A stretch of 64,000 nt of DNA, taken from assembly GCA_006386115.1 (NCBI GenBank), contig VFIW01000006.1, forward strand, positions 1,384,706 through 1,448,705, given 5' to 3'. The translations under genes were made by a program, and so were the position numbers. Of the stretch, positions 19,915 to 30,332 are shown one piece after another. How positions within the stretch are numbered: position 1 is the first letter of the stretch; each line of letters opens with the position of its first letter. The notes beneath the pieces were generated by a model. That model saw only the letters and a list, made by a program, of their open reading frames with translations. It searched no databases and was not told the origin of the DNA. This DNA comes from Globisporangium splendens. Taxonomy: Eukaryota > Oomycota > Peronosporomycetes > Pythiales > Pythiaceae.

Positions 19915-21171
19915 CTAGAGCCGACCCATGACGACGAGATCTTCTTCGAGCGAGTGGTATTGTGGCTGCCGCAGCCGAGGGAAGTGGACTGGCACATTCG
20001 TCGTCGCATTCACAGTGGGTGCCGCTGCTGCTTGGTTCCCTAAGCCGTCAACGGCTCGCAATCCGCCGATCTTCCAGAATACAGAGAGAGAGAGAGAGAG
20101 AATCACGCATGCATTCACGAAACACACACGCACGTGAGCCATTTGGGATCCATATGTGACACGGCCAAACCTGAAGGTTTCGAAGGATTCCACACAAAAG
20201 CCACGTACAAAGGTGGGTGCGATGGTAACGACAACAGTGTCGACCAAATGGCTGCGCGCGCTTTCGCGAAGACACGCCGTCAGGATGGCAGCGCCGCCTT
20301 CGACCATCACGCTGCGGACCCCGGCTTCTGAGCGAAGGAGTTCTAGTATTACGAAGAGATAGAATGGCATCAGCACTCCACATTTGCTGATTAATCGTAG
20401 CATGATGGTGTCGAGTACACACCGAGACCATGCCGAATGTCGACGCGGGCCAGCTCACTTGCGTCTCGGATGGTTCTGCATCCGATGACTCGCGCGCCAG
20501 CAGCCTCAAGCGCTTGCTTCCGCTCCAGCAGCCCTGCAACGATACAAAGAAGCGAGAAGTTGACATTGCGAAGAGCTCACATAGCGGTCGACTAGAAAGA
20601 AGATCCTCGCAATGCGTACCGGCGTCAGACGCGCTTTCTGCACAGAGGATGATGGGCTTTTCACATGCCGAGGAGGTAAAGAGCTTGATTGAGAGAGGGC
20701 AGCGCAGCTGTGTGTCAACGATCACAGGCTGTGGGTTCTGTCCTGAGGATGGATGCATAATTGAGAGAACCCAGCATGAGCAATGCTATTCGTCAGTCAG
20801 CTCGCTTTGGCTCTCTTCGGCAATTGACAGCTGCACGAACCTTCAGCAAACCGCGCATTCAGCGACGGGTTGTCTGCGACAATTGTCCCCACGCCGACCA
20901 AGATAGCGTCGTGCATGGTGCGAAGCATGTGCGTCATCTTCATCGACAGCGCGCCACTGAGTAGCGTCGGCACGCCGCGCACGGCTGCAATCGACCCATC
21001 GATGCTCTGCGCATACGTGAGCGTCACAAACGGTAGCTTCTGCTTCGTCGCAGGCATGTTGTCGACCGCGTCGCCGTGACTCTCGCGCCGGTCGGCCTCC
21101 CACGCGCTCATATCCTGCTGCAATTGGCGCGTGATGCGCAGCAGCGCCTCGTGCTGCGTTGGTGCATCCAT
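19915..21171 (-). CDS. 2,5-diamino-6-ribosylamino-pyrimidinone 5'-phosphate reductase (RIB7 / RibD C-domain)
   Basis: Five exons (21171-20841, 20742-20620, 20533-20429, 20342-20209, 20070-19915) give 282 residues. The NADPH-binding reductase fold shows KLPFVTLTYAQSIDGSIAA, LRTMHDAILVGVGTIVADNPSL, SVMVEGGAAILT, the TIAPTF/IGGLRAV strand and the closing DLVVMGRL. It performs the second dedicated step of riboflavin synthesis. The last donor was placed at GTACGT (20208) because it restores the conserved TIAPxFIGGLRAV join; other donors in frame would insert unconserved residues. The 138-bp last intron carries a CT microsatellite just above the acceptor. The start is shared with a 186-bp divergent promoter serving bL32m. 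Confidence 0.5.
20083..20101. repeat. (GA)n microsatellite in RIB7 intron 4
   Basis: On the coding strand it is a CT run directly upstream of the 3' splice site, like the one in the dioxygenase intron at 16266. Confidence 0.5.
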
Positions 21172-21357
21172 GGTGCTTTTCAGCAGCTCTCGTGTGAGTC
21201 AATGGCATCAGAGTGATGGTCTTTTTGGGATCTTAAAAAACCTCGCGAGTGAGGCACATAAAATCAAGGTCTTATGTGGTCCACGCGTGCCGACGCGTTT
21301 TTGATCCAGTGGCAGCGCGGTGGCCGCAATTATCAACCAAGTGGCAGGCGAAGGACG

Positions 21358-21905
21358 ATGGCGATGATGATGCAGCGAATGATCCAGAGCGCGCGCTCGT
21401 ACCTGTTCCCAGAGACCGCGCTCGCGACGTCGCTCCTGGCGCCCGTCGCGCTCAGCGGCGCAGCTGCTGCTCCGGCCTCGGCGTCTAACCCGCTCAACGA
21501 AGCGCTGTGGCTCGCGGCGCCAAAGTCCAAGGTGCGAAGCCGTTTGCAGCGATTATTTGTATTGTTTGCGTGAAGCGTAGAAGAGCTGCGCGTCTCGTGT
21601 TGAGGGATCCGCCCTCTGTGCACACGCGAGCGCACATGATAGCATGCGCTATTCGGCTGTGACGTTTGCAATTTCTGCGTTGACACATACGCGATGGAAT
21701 GCTACGAGGACGGAAGACTGACGCTTCTGTTATTGTGCTGACGTTTGCGTAGGTGACTCCACGTGTGAAGAAGATCCGCAACAACGCGCTGCAGAAGCGT
21801 CTGAAAAACATTGTACACTTCCAGGACTGTCCATTGTGCGGCGACAAGAAGTTGCGCCACCGTTTGTGCATGACGTGCTTCAAGAAGGGCAAATATTTCG
21901 TATAA
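21358..21905 (+). CDS. Mitochondrial ribosomal protein bL32m
   Basis: Exons 21358-21531 and 21753-21905 give 108 residues. A presequence rich in Met, Ala, Ser and Arg (MAMMMQRMIQSARSYLF) precedes the mature start near APKSKV, followed by the bL32 zinc ribbon CPLCGDKKLRHRLCMTCF with its two CxxC pairs. It belongs to the large mitoribosomal subunit. The ATG at 21358 sits in an ACGATGG context; an in-frame ATG at 21274 would add 28 residues and is weaker. The intron lies exactly between presequence and mature part. It is divergent from RIB7. Confidence 0.5.
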
Positions 21906-22656
21906 ACGACGAGCCGTGCCCAGCAGCAACTAACGACAGAAATGATCGAGTATCAACGGACGTGAGCTGTCCGCGCGAAGGGCAAAGCCAATAGACCATA
22001 AGAAAAAAAGAGAAAAACAACTAACGTGTATGCAGTGCGCAATAAAAGCAATCTTTTGCCACTCGATCTCGTCACGGTAGCGCTCTTTGAAAAGAGAAGA
22101 TGTGGGGGTTCGGTTCTTCTGACCTACATGAATCGGGGACAAAGGGATTATTTAGACACCTTCCCTTTCGAGCTCATGCCGTTTATTTTAGCTTCAGCTT
22201 CTGCTTGCGTCACTACTTCCGGAGCTGGGTCGTTGCACGGGTCAGCACTGGACAAACATGGCTGCAACAGCCACACATTCATCGCCCTCGAGAAGGTATT
22301 ACTGATCGCGTGGCTGTACTGGTTGTAATCTGCAGAAACACCACGAAGTTTTTGTTACCTCTTGGCATCACAATGTTGTCGATGGTGTTTCAACCACTGC
22401 TTGGAATACAGAGAAACCACCATGCGAGACTCTCATCGTGTGGAATTTCGATGCAAGCATTCGTCGAAGACGTATTTTGAAGGTTCGCGTCGCACTTCGA
22501 GCACAAGAACGAAGTTAGCGATTGCAGTATGCAACTTGGTCGACAGCATCTTGGGTTGATTAGACAACAGAATCACTTCTCCTATATTAACCGCGTCATC
22601 GATTGAGTTCCATTTTGGTCTAACGTGGCTCGGCCAAGCTCTCGAACACTCATCGC
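21906..22656. other. Intergenic with weak degenerate ORFs
   Basis: Minus-strand stretches near 22150-22330 and 22433-22620 look protein-like but are broken by stops and frame changes, and I cannot join them by splicing. They may be decayed coding sequence brought along with the inverted duplication (inference). Confidence 0.5.
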
Positions 22657-23139
22657 TCAAGCGTGTTTCTTCAGCGCGCTCACGCCATCACGCACGTATT
22701 TCAGATCCTGTTGCCACCACGAAAAGAACAGCGCATTCACGACTTTTTCTATCATTTTTGGCAAAAGCAGAACACATTACAGCAGCATTAGAACACACGA
22801 GAACAGCGCGTCCAAGTCTCAACGAAGCACAATCTAGATGCGCACTTTGCTTGCAGGTCCACATGGCCGCCGAATGGACTTCTTCAGCATCAGCAAGCAT
22901 CTTGTCTGCATCGTCTTCGTTCTTGGCTGCCTGATTAATTCGATCAAAGCAAGCACGATATTCCGGATTCCTCGCACCTCCGGATCTACTCGCGTCGGGG
23001 AACCTCTCGGTCAAGTTGTCGAGCATTGACCAGGCAGCGGAATACTCTTGAAAGCGCTTGAGCTTTCTGGCCTCCACAGCGCGAGCTGCTGCAACGCGCA
23101 CGGCTTCTTCCACGTCGTACGCTGGACCATAGTTCATTT
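22652..23139. repeat. Right arm of the near-identical inverted duplication
   Basis: Reverse complement of 17254-17741. The arms enclose about 4.9 kb carrying trehalose-phosphatase, RIB7 and bL32m. Confidence 0.5.
22657..23137 (-). CDS. Hypothetical 127-aa protein, duplicated gene copy B
   Basis: Mirror copy of the gene at 17256-17736: exons 23137-22846 and 22748-22657 with an identical intron. The product differs at two residues only (Asp for Gly in ACFDRIN, Gln for Arg in NQAAK), both from single G/A changes. Flanks are unrelated to copy A beyond a few bases, so each copy has a different promoter. Whether both are expressed cannot be seen. Confidence 0.5.
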
Positions 23140-23984
23140 TTGGCCACCAAAATGCATAATAGCAGCTAGAGCCTGAACCAAAGAATATTATGCGGCTACC
23201 GAGTACAAGGAGTACCTGTGTTTGAAGTTGACTTCAAGCGGACAAGCCCCATACTTTCATCGATATCGTTCTCTGTCACTGACAACACTTGACAGTCGAG
23301 TATGCCTGGAGACTCCACATTGTTTCCAAAACCGCGATTGCTGCCAGGAACGACTCCGTCGTAAAGCTCACTCGCGGCAACATCTCCATCGCTCGACTAC
23401 TGGTCGCGTCTTTTCGCTGGACACAGTTCCCGCCCACGCGATCGTTCTCGTTATCTGCTTCTCAATCGCGTTCATCAGATCGCTCACTCGCTGGCTCGCG
23501 TGCAAGCGCTTCGATGTGAACCAGTCGGTGGGTAACCTGAAGAATGCGATTACGAAGCAGGTGGCGATCGCGATTACGCGGCGCACGAATCGAACCAATT
23601 TATGATGGTGATGCAATTGGAAGAGGGATTTCTGTGTGCGACGTACTTCTGCGCGTTGGTAGGAGTCGAGGGTGTATACTGTCGACGGCATGCATCGCGC
23701 TTTCCTTCCACTCCCACGAACGCGCAGAGGTGCGTCGTTGAGTGACAGCATCACGCTTCCGCGTATGGTCTTCCCGATCAATAGAGACACGACGGCATCT
23801 TGCACCCGCATCGACTCGGTCCACTCATGATGGCGTTTCCTTTCCCTTTTCAAGGTGGATTCCGTATTTTAGACCACATTTCGAGCGTTCTGATTGGCTG
23901 TTTCAAGGATCCTGCAAATTGTAGCCAATGGAGAGACGTAACTTGAGTTGAGGCTCTCAACAATTGCAAAGAAACTGCCGAGTG
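23138..23984. other. Gene-poor block with degenerate minus-strand ORFs and a quasi-palindrome
   Basis: A minus-strand frame is open over 23368-23853 and another peptide-like stretch follows at 23217-23400 in a different frame, but no start, domain or intron unites them. The block contains the imperfect palindrome at 23453-23562. Probably decayed or non-coding. Confidence 0.5.
23453..23562. repeat. Imperfect 110-bp palindrome centred on AAGCGCTT
   Basis: Aligning the left half with the reverse complement of the right half gives 38 matches in 55 positions without gaps, centred at 23504-23511. Weaker similarity goes on outward for about 20 bases. Both strands therefore encode related peptides. 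Origin unknown. Confidence 0.5.
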
Positions 23985-26895
23985 ATGGTTCTCGACAGCG
24001 ACGATGACGAACTCGCGCACATGCACGCGACGATGCTCCCGTCAACAGCGTCTGCCAGCATGGGCGGAGGTTCTGACGCAGATGGCGAAGCACCGCGCAA
24101 TAGCGACGCTATGATGCGAGTAGCAGCGACGGCGTCCAGCGAGAACGGCGACGAGACCAAGGAGATTGTGCAGCCACAGCGCGAACAAGCTGCAACGAGA
24201 GACCGCAAGTCCGACAATCCGTTTGCGCCATCGTCGTCTCCTTTTCCATCCAGTGGCGCAGCAAATCCGCTTCCGCGTACTGCTCCTGTGCCTGCTCCCC
24301 CTGCGCCGGTCGTGCTCCCATCGTCAACGGCGTCCCCGTCGGGCGACGATTTTATCCGCGTCTCTGAGCACTGCAATGCGAAGAAATGCTTTCGGCTGCA
24401 ATGGGAAGCGGAAAGTACGTACATTTTCCACGCACGTACAGACGCACTTACGTAAGGAGTTCGAGACGGCTGATGTGTACTTTTCTGTGTGATCTTGGCG
24501 ATAGTGAATCCGCGCTGCCGAGCCAAGACGACGATCAGCCTAGGCAACGATGTGTACATCTTTGACGGCTTCTACCTGCTTTGCCATGGCGACCCGCCTT
24601 CGGTTTCTCAGGTAGCGACTGTCGTATCTATTCTTTCCTGCGGCTCTGTTCAGTGACGCTGACACGACGTTCATGCCTGTGTTCTTCATAGTTTGAGTAC
24701 ACTCGTGGTGGCGTGATGTGCAAGATCCAATTCGTGTTGGAGGATCTTCCGCGCTCGCTGCGAGTCCACAGCAGTCATTTGAATGGCGGTGCTCATGCTG
24801 ATCCTGCTGGCGATTCCGGCGGATCATCTGGCAGCAGCAAAGAGTTTTGCCACTCGATGTTTCTACTGCAGCGCTATCTGTTTGCGCAGCTGCTTCGTAT
24901 CCAGCCGATGCACCTATTTATGAAGATCTTTCCCGATCCATCGAAAGCGACTGGGGATCTGTCGGACGTTTGCTCCGACTACCACATCATCCCGCGCTTC
25001 ATTGCTGTGAACCAGCAACCGTTGTTGAACAAGCAGGACCTACTCGCGCCGCACCGCATTGGGTTTGCCATCGGCAATTTGCTGTCGGTGGAGAACATTC
25101 TGCAGCACCTCGAAGCGAGCGCGAAGTTCACGGCGATCGAGTTTCTTACGCAGTTTGACTCGCATCAACTGGTGGATATTGTCATTTCTACGCGGATTAG
25201 TGGCACACCTGGTGCGTTCCGTATCGACGGTCTGGTCTACAAGAATGACGAGACTGTCGACTCGAGCGTACCCGATAGCCAACGAACTTCTGCTACGACG
25301 CCGACAGGAGTCATTTCAAAGGATGGGAGAGAAGTACTCGCAATCAAGCACTCCAATGAAGGCGCGTGGAACTATGACGGCGCAAAAAGCAAAAAGAAGA
25401 TCCGAAAGTGGCAAGAGCTAGGTGCATTTCTCCAATTGTCTCCGAAAGTGGACCCATTGACGACTGAATTCAAGCTTCACGAATGCCATCTCACTGGTCT
25501 CCGGTCGGATATCTTTGAAGTGGGATGTGCGATGCCGATGGTGCTGAAGCACATCCGCCACTTCAATCTCCTATCAAGCTTTGAAGAGAATATGGGTTTC
25601 AAGTTTAACGACAAGTCGCTGCTGCGCCAAGCGTTCACGCATGGGTCCTATGTGGACATTGGGATGCAGAATGTGAACACGTGGGAAGCAACCTTCTCGC
25701 GTGTACATCTTGGGCATGTGTTTGAGAACACCGAGTCTTTGAAGCGCACGCGCAGTATGCTGTACGAGCGCAATGATAACCCGGAGATGGATCAAGAGAT
25801 GAAGAAAATTGCGGACAAGCATCTCAGCGGAGAATTTAAGGAGGAGTTCCACTCGAAGTACTTGTGCCCGTACGAACGGCTTGAATTTTTGGGCGATGCA
25901 GTGTTGAGTTTCCTGGTTGCATCCTCAACTTTTCTGAAGCTGCCAAACGCGAGCGAAGGATTCCTGCACCAGGCACGCGTGGACATTGTGAACAACGATA
26001 ACTTGGGGAAGATTGCCCGAACTGCAAACTTTGAATCACTTTTACTGAGCGCGTTTGATCCTGCGAACCTGAAGCCTGATACGATGACGAAGATTGTCGC
26101 GGATTGCTTTGAAGCATTGCTTGGCGCGCTGTACAAAGACCAGGTATGACAGCTTACCTTGTCTGAAAAGTGTAACCTCAGTCCTTGTCTTAAGTAGTGC
26201 TCGCGAATGTTGTGTGTTGATAGGGAATTGTGCCATGTCGTGCCCTCCTTGGGAAGTTGATATCGCGTCACGATGACGAACTGCGAGAGCTGTTCTTCCT
26301 CTCGACTGATGAGATTGCAGAAAAGGCTGCCGAGTATGTCGAAATTGACAGAAAGGCGATTCAGAAGTGGAGCAAGTACATGGAGACACGGGTTCTGCAC
26401 CGCCGATTCACGGCGACGACAAAGGTGGAGATCAAGAACACGCACCTGTGGCTGCAGGCTATGACCCACGCTTCCTTTAAAGCCCCGCAAATCGACGAGG
26501 ACGAGTTTATTTGCTCGGACGCAAGCTACGAACGTATTGAATTCCTGGGCGATGCCGTCTTGCAATTGCTGTCGTCGGCTTTCCTCGTTGACGCCTTCCC
26601 GTATTATCAAGAGCATTTGCTGACGCAAGTGCGTTCGTCCTTGGTGAAGAACACTCGTCTGGCTGTGGTGGCCCGAAATGCTGGGTACGAAGAGTTCATC
26701 CGCTTGGGCAACTTGGTCAAGACCAATGGAGATCTGTACGTGGAAGACGTGCTTGCCGACGTTTTCGAAGCATCGCTGGGTGCTGTTTTCCTGGAAAACG
26801 TTGGCGATCTGGGCAAAGTGAACGCGATTCTGGAGAAATTGGTGTTCCCGGTGGTGAAAGAGGTGCGTATGCACGCTGGCGATGGTTTTTGAGTT

Positions 26896-26926
<31 letters not shown>

Positions 26927-27236
26927 CTTGTATGTTGTAAATTCTAACGTTGTTTGCACGGTGTAGGCTATCAGGCGACGCGAGTGGATGAACCCGAAGA
27001 AAGTGTTTTCTCACCACATTACCCAGTGGGGGATGGCATCAAGTCGATCGATCGACTGCAAGTTCAAGACAATCAAACCCGCCGTGCCGTCAGAGAAAGC
27101 GAACGATCAGAGCCACAGCGTCGGTCTCTACATCAACAATTTCCTTGTCGCGCGCGCAACGGGCCGCACGATCTCGGCTGCGCAGGACGCGGCTTGCAGC
27201 AAGGCGCTTCGACTCTTTGGCATGAAGTTCACGTGA
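23985..27236 (+). CDS. Dicer/Drosha-like ribonuclease III with two RNase III domains and a dsRBD
   Basis: Five exons (23985-24414, 24505-24611, 24692-26143, 26224-26862, 26967-27236) give 965 residues. A disordered acidic/Pro-rich N-terminus is followed by an unassigned region (about residues 150-480) that may be a diverged platform/PAZ-like module. RNase IIIa has FTHGSYVD, the signature YERLEFLGDAV and the distal DCFEALLGALYKD. RNase IIIb has MTHASFKAP, YERIEFLGDAV and DVFEASLGAVFLE. All acidic catalytic residues (E, D, D, E) are present in both. The last exon is a dsRBD ending VARATGRTISAAQDAACSKAL. No DExD helicase is present and there is no room for one. It should make small RNAs from double-stranded precursors. 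Intron 4 holds a (TG)13 run. Confidence 0.5.
26901..26926 (+). repeat. (GT)13 microsatellite in intron 4 of the RNase III gene
   Basis: Thirteen GT units lie between donor (26863) and acceptor (26966), preceded by a T run; likely polymorphic in length. Confidence 0.5.
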
Positions 27237-27396
27237 TGATGATGGCGAAAATGTAGCAACACAAAGAGCGTATCCACGTTTATACATGTTTTTTGCGTCC
27301 ACGAAGGCACCTCGGAATGTCTTCGTTTCTGGCTAACGTACGAGAGCGGAGTCATTTTTGAAATCAAATTGCAGTTGACCAACGTGACTATCTCCC

Positions 27397-28242
27397 TTAT
27401 GCTTCTGTTTCTCCACCTTGCTTCTTGGTCGATGGCGGTGGCCCAGGTGGAAGTGGTGGCTTTGTGCCTGGCGGCAATGGCGGTGGTTTGGGTTTCGATT
27501 CTCCCGATGATGCCGACGGAGGAGGAGGTGGTGGCGGCCGGTTTCCCTTGCCGTGCTTTTTGTTGTCGCGGTTCTTTTGGCCGCCCAAGATCTTCAGCGC
27601 GACGGGATCGTTTTTGCCGAAAAAGCGGTCCTTGATGTTCTGCTTCGACAACGGATCGTCCTTGCTGCGCGGCATCTCGTGCAGGTATGGGCACGCTTCG
27701 CCGCGGTTGCACTCGCCTCGCGCGTAGAACGAGCAGAGATGTGCGCGGTTGCGCTTGTAGTACGGCTCTTTGCGTGCCAACTGCAGCAGCGCATTGTTCT
27801 GTCCCGACACCTTTCCATACGCTGACACCGCACCTTCCTGTTCGAGCATGCGGTTGTGCTGCTGCGCAAACCATTCGCGGTTCGCTTCGCTCTCAGGCAC
27901 CATCACGCGCTCGTCGCCGCCCTCTGCCTTGGCGAGAAACGAGTCGCGCACCTGCACGGGCAGGTTGTACTGCAGGTCGAGCACACACGTCTGGCACACG
28001 TTCTTCATGCGCGCGCACGTCTGGCAGATCTCGGTCTTCTTGTACCGCGCGCGCTTGCCGGGCTTCCAGCGGAACACCGTGAACGGCCGCGTGCAGATCT
28101 TGCACGCGCTGCCAAAGTTCTCCTTCATCATGCGCACGTACGGGTTGTCGCCCAGACACGTCTCGCAGAGCTGCGGGAAGTCCTCGGCCTCCCAGACCGT
28201 CTTGGTCGCGTCCGCCTTGATGCCCATGCCCCGCTCCGTCAT
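27397..28242 (-). CDS. Pre-mRNA splicing factor RBM22/SLT11-like, lacking the RRM
   Basis: An uninterrupted 281-residue ORF. The N-terminal Cys-rich domain is very close to RBM22/Ecm2: EDFPQLCETCLGDNPYVRM, SACKICTRPFTVFRW, KTEICQTCARMKNVCQTC, LQYNLPVQVRD. A CCCH zinc finger (CSFYARGECNRGEACPYLHE) and the conserved DRFFGKNDPVALKILGG follow. RBM22 proteins (about 420 aa) then have an RRM; here the chain passes into a Lys/Pro tail (KGNRPPPPPPP, PPLPPGTKPPLPP) and stops. RBM22 contacts U6 snRNA near the spliceosome active site, with the RRM helping. The ATG at 28242 matches the family start; an upstream GTG extension is not used. The 3' end is 160 bp from the convergent RNase III gene, so no hidden RRM exon fits. 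Confidence 0.5.
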   Translation of the reverse strand: MTERGMGIKADATKTVWEAEDFPQLCETCLGDNPYVRMMKENFGSACKICTRPFTVFRWKPGKRARYKKTEICQTCARMKNVCQTCVLDLQYNLPVQVRDSFLAKAEGGDERVMVPESEANREWFAQQHNRMLEQEGAVSAYGKVSGQNNALLQLARKEPYYKRNRAHLCSFYARGECNRGEACPYLHEMPRSKDDPLSKQNIKDRFFGKNDPVALKILGGQKNRDNKKHGKGNRPPPPPPPSASSGESKPKPPPLPPGTKPPLPPGPPPSTKKQGGETEA

Positions 28243-28643
28243 CTTGGCGGCGGTGCTTTGTATCCCTTGATGCGCTTGCTTCTTGGCGTCTTTGCCCCTC
28301 TTCCAGTGGAAAGGGAACACAGCGAGCAAGGTTCTCGCTCCCAACAAAAGACTCTTTCCGAACTTAACGACCCAATCGTACTTTAACGATATTAAACTGT
28401 CAGAGTGCAGCTCTAAATAGAAGACCTCGAAGTTCACAGATCAGTCGTACTTTAAAGGATGGAAACAATGCGTCTGACTGGGACAGAGGATTGCGTAAGG
28501 CGTATTTTATGCATGGACCATAAACTGCGCACTTAACGGCCACTCGCTTATGCCCATGTGCATGGTCAAAGCGCACATTCTCGATTGAGTTGGTGCGCTG
28601 CTGGTGCATTCTGTTAAACAACGAAGGGCGGACTGGAGCAACA
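28243..28643. other. Divergent promoter region of RBM22-like and IBA57 genes
   Basis: No gene; contains a TGCATTCTG initiator-like sequence about 40 bases above the IBA57 ATG. Confidence 0.5.
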
Positions 28644-30103
28644 ATGAGCGCACTGCTGCGGACGCACGGCGTCGTGAGGCTCGCGAACCGCCGACTGCTG
28701 CAGCTGCAGGGCGTCGACGCGTCGCGCTTCATCCAGGCGATCCTCACGAACGACATGAAGAGCGTCATGAAACCGGGCGACACGCTCTACGGCGGCTTCC
28801 TCACTACGAAAGGCCGGCTGCTCGGCGACTGCAGCGTCGTGCAGACCCGAGTAAGTGCTGCATAGTCTGTATTTATATGGATATACACATGTCGTTCGGT
28901 AACACTTCTTAATATGGTCGGGTTTGTGTGCGCTTTCGTTTTGTAGGAGGATACGTTCCTGTTGGATTATGACGCGAGTGTGTCGGAAGATCTGATGAAG
29001 CACTGGAAGCGATACAAGCTGCGCATGAAAGTGAAGCTCGAAGACAAGAGCGACGTGCTGTCGACGTATGCGACGCTGCCTGCATCCATTGCTGCTGACG
29101 ACACGTACGACTACAGCGTGCCTGAAAATGAATTGGAGACGGTGTTGCAACTCAACAGCGCGCTGCAGGATGCAAAAGATGGCGTCGCGTTTGTGGATCC
29201 ACGAGGCAAAGAGTTTGGTGTGCGTGCCATTCTGCCTGCAAGCGAAACATGTACGTGCTCCATTCTTGTGAGAACTTCAGCCTTCTATGTTTGATACTAA
29301 TTTCATCTGTGTGTGTCAATCGTTTGCTTGACAGTGAACATGCCTGACAACTACGAAACGCTGGACTTGGCCGCTTACAATGACCGCAGAATCTTTCTCG
29401 GAGCAGCAGAAGGGTGCGTTTATACTGATGCAATATGCTGCATTCTCTCACCTGGCCAACTAAGTGGGATTCCTTTCTTTTTTGTAAACAGCAAGGAACT
29501 GAGTGACGGCATCCCACTGGAATCAAACCTCGAACTTCTTCACGGCGTGTCATTCCGCAAGGGCTGCTACGTCGGCCAAGAGCTCACGGCTCGCACACAG
29601 TTCAAGGGCAATGTGCGCAAACGCATTGTGCCTCTTGCACTCATTCCATCGGACCAACAGGATGTGATCACCGCGCTCAGCGAGCTCTCGTTCCAACGCA
29701 TCGATTCTCCATCGCACGCGTCGTTGCGCGAGTACCTGGTGAATAGCGCATCACGCAAAGATGCAGTGTCGCCAGAGCAAGGCGGGAAGATCGTGAAGAC
29801 CGGTTCGACGAAGGCTGTAGGCACCATCGTCAATGTCGGGAATGGTAAGAGAGTGCGGCACGTGTTGACAATGTTTACTTCTTTTTTTCTGATTGTGCCT
29901 CGCTCACTGGTTTGCTGTGTGTAGAGCTGCCAACAGCGATCGCGATGATGCGCCTCGAGCACCTACTTCCGAAAGAAGAAGAAGGAAGCGAAGTGGTGCC
30001 GCAGATGCAATTCACGACGCTTGAGGGCGACTTCCACGCGATTCCGTACCAGCCAACGTGGTGGCCAGAGTTGGACCTCGCAACTGGCAAAATGAAGTTG
30101 TAG
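28644..30103 (+). CDS. IBA57/CAF17-type Fe-S cluster assembly factor (YgfZ/GcvT family)
   Basis: Five exons (28644-28850, 28947-29250, 29335-29413, 29492-29844, 29925-30103) give 373 residues. The GcvT-like fold begins VVRLANRRLLQLQGVDASRF and LTNDM, with GGFLTTKGRLLGD, and the family hallmark KGCYVGQELTAR, whose Cys is essential in YgfZ and IBA57. The C-terminal barrel is followed by YQPTWWPELD. IBA57 acts late in mitochondrial [4Fe-4S] assembly with ISCA proteins. A clear presequence is not obvious, although MSALLRTHGVVRLANRRLL is basic. The divergent partner is the RBM22-like gene. Confidence 0.5.
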
Positions 30104-30332
30104 GGATCACATTGATGATCTGCACCCAGTTTTGACACAGCCAATATCAGAAAAAAGCGTATCATTTTATTGCACAAAATACACACGAATGATGGCGTAT
30201 TTACAAAATTACAACCTTTGTCTACTTTTCGAAATATTTGGTATCTTTGTGGTGTAGATGTGCAATTAGTTGTGAGAGCTTCTTCAATTCAACGGGTGCA
30301 TCAAAAGCTCAACAGAACGGATCGCAGCGACA

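Noticed and set aside
20071..20208. Alternative RIB7 donor sites further downstream (after FGR or MAH)
   Set aside because: They keep frame but insert unconserved residues; the GTACGT donor restores TIAPTF-IGGLRAV.
22026..22660. A gene between bL32m and the right arm of the inverted repeat
   Set aside because: Frames are broken by stops and no splice set joins them; recorded only as weak degenerate ORFs.
23985..24414. A helicase domain at the N-terminus of the Dicer-like protein
   Set aside because: This part is disordered Ser/Pro/Asp-rich sequence with no P-loop or DExD motif.
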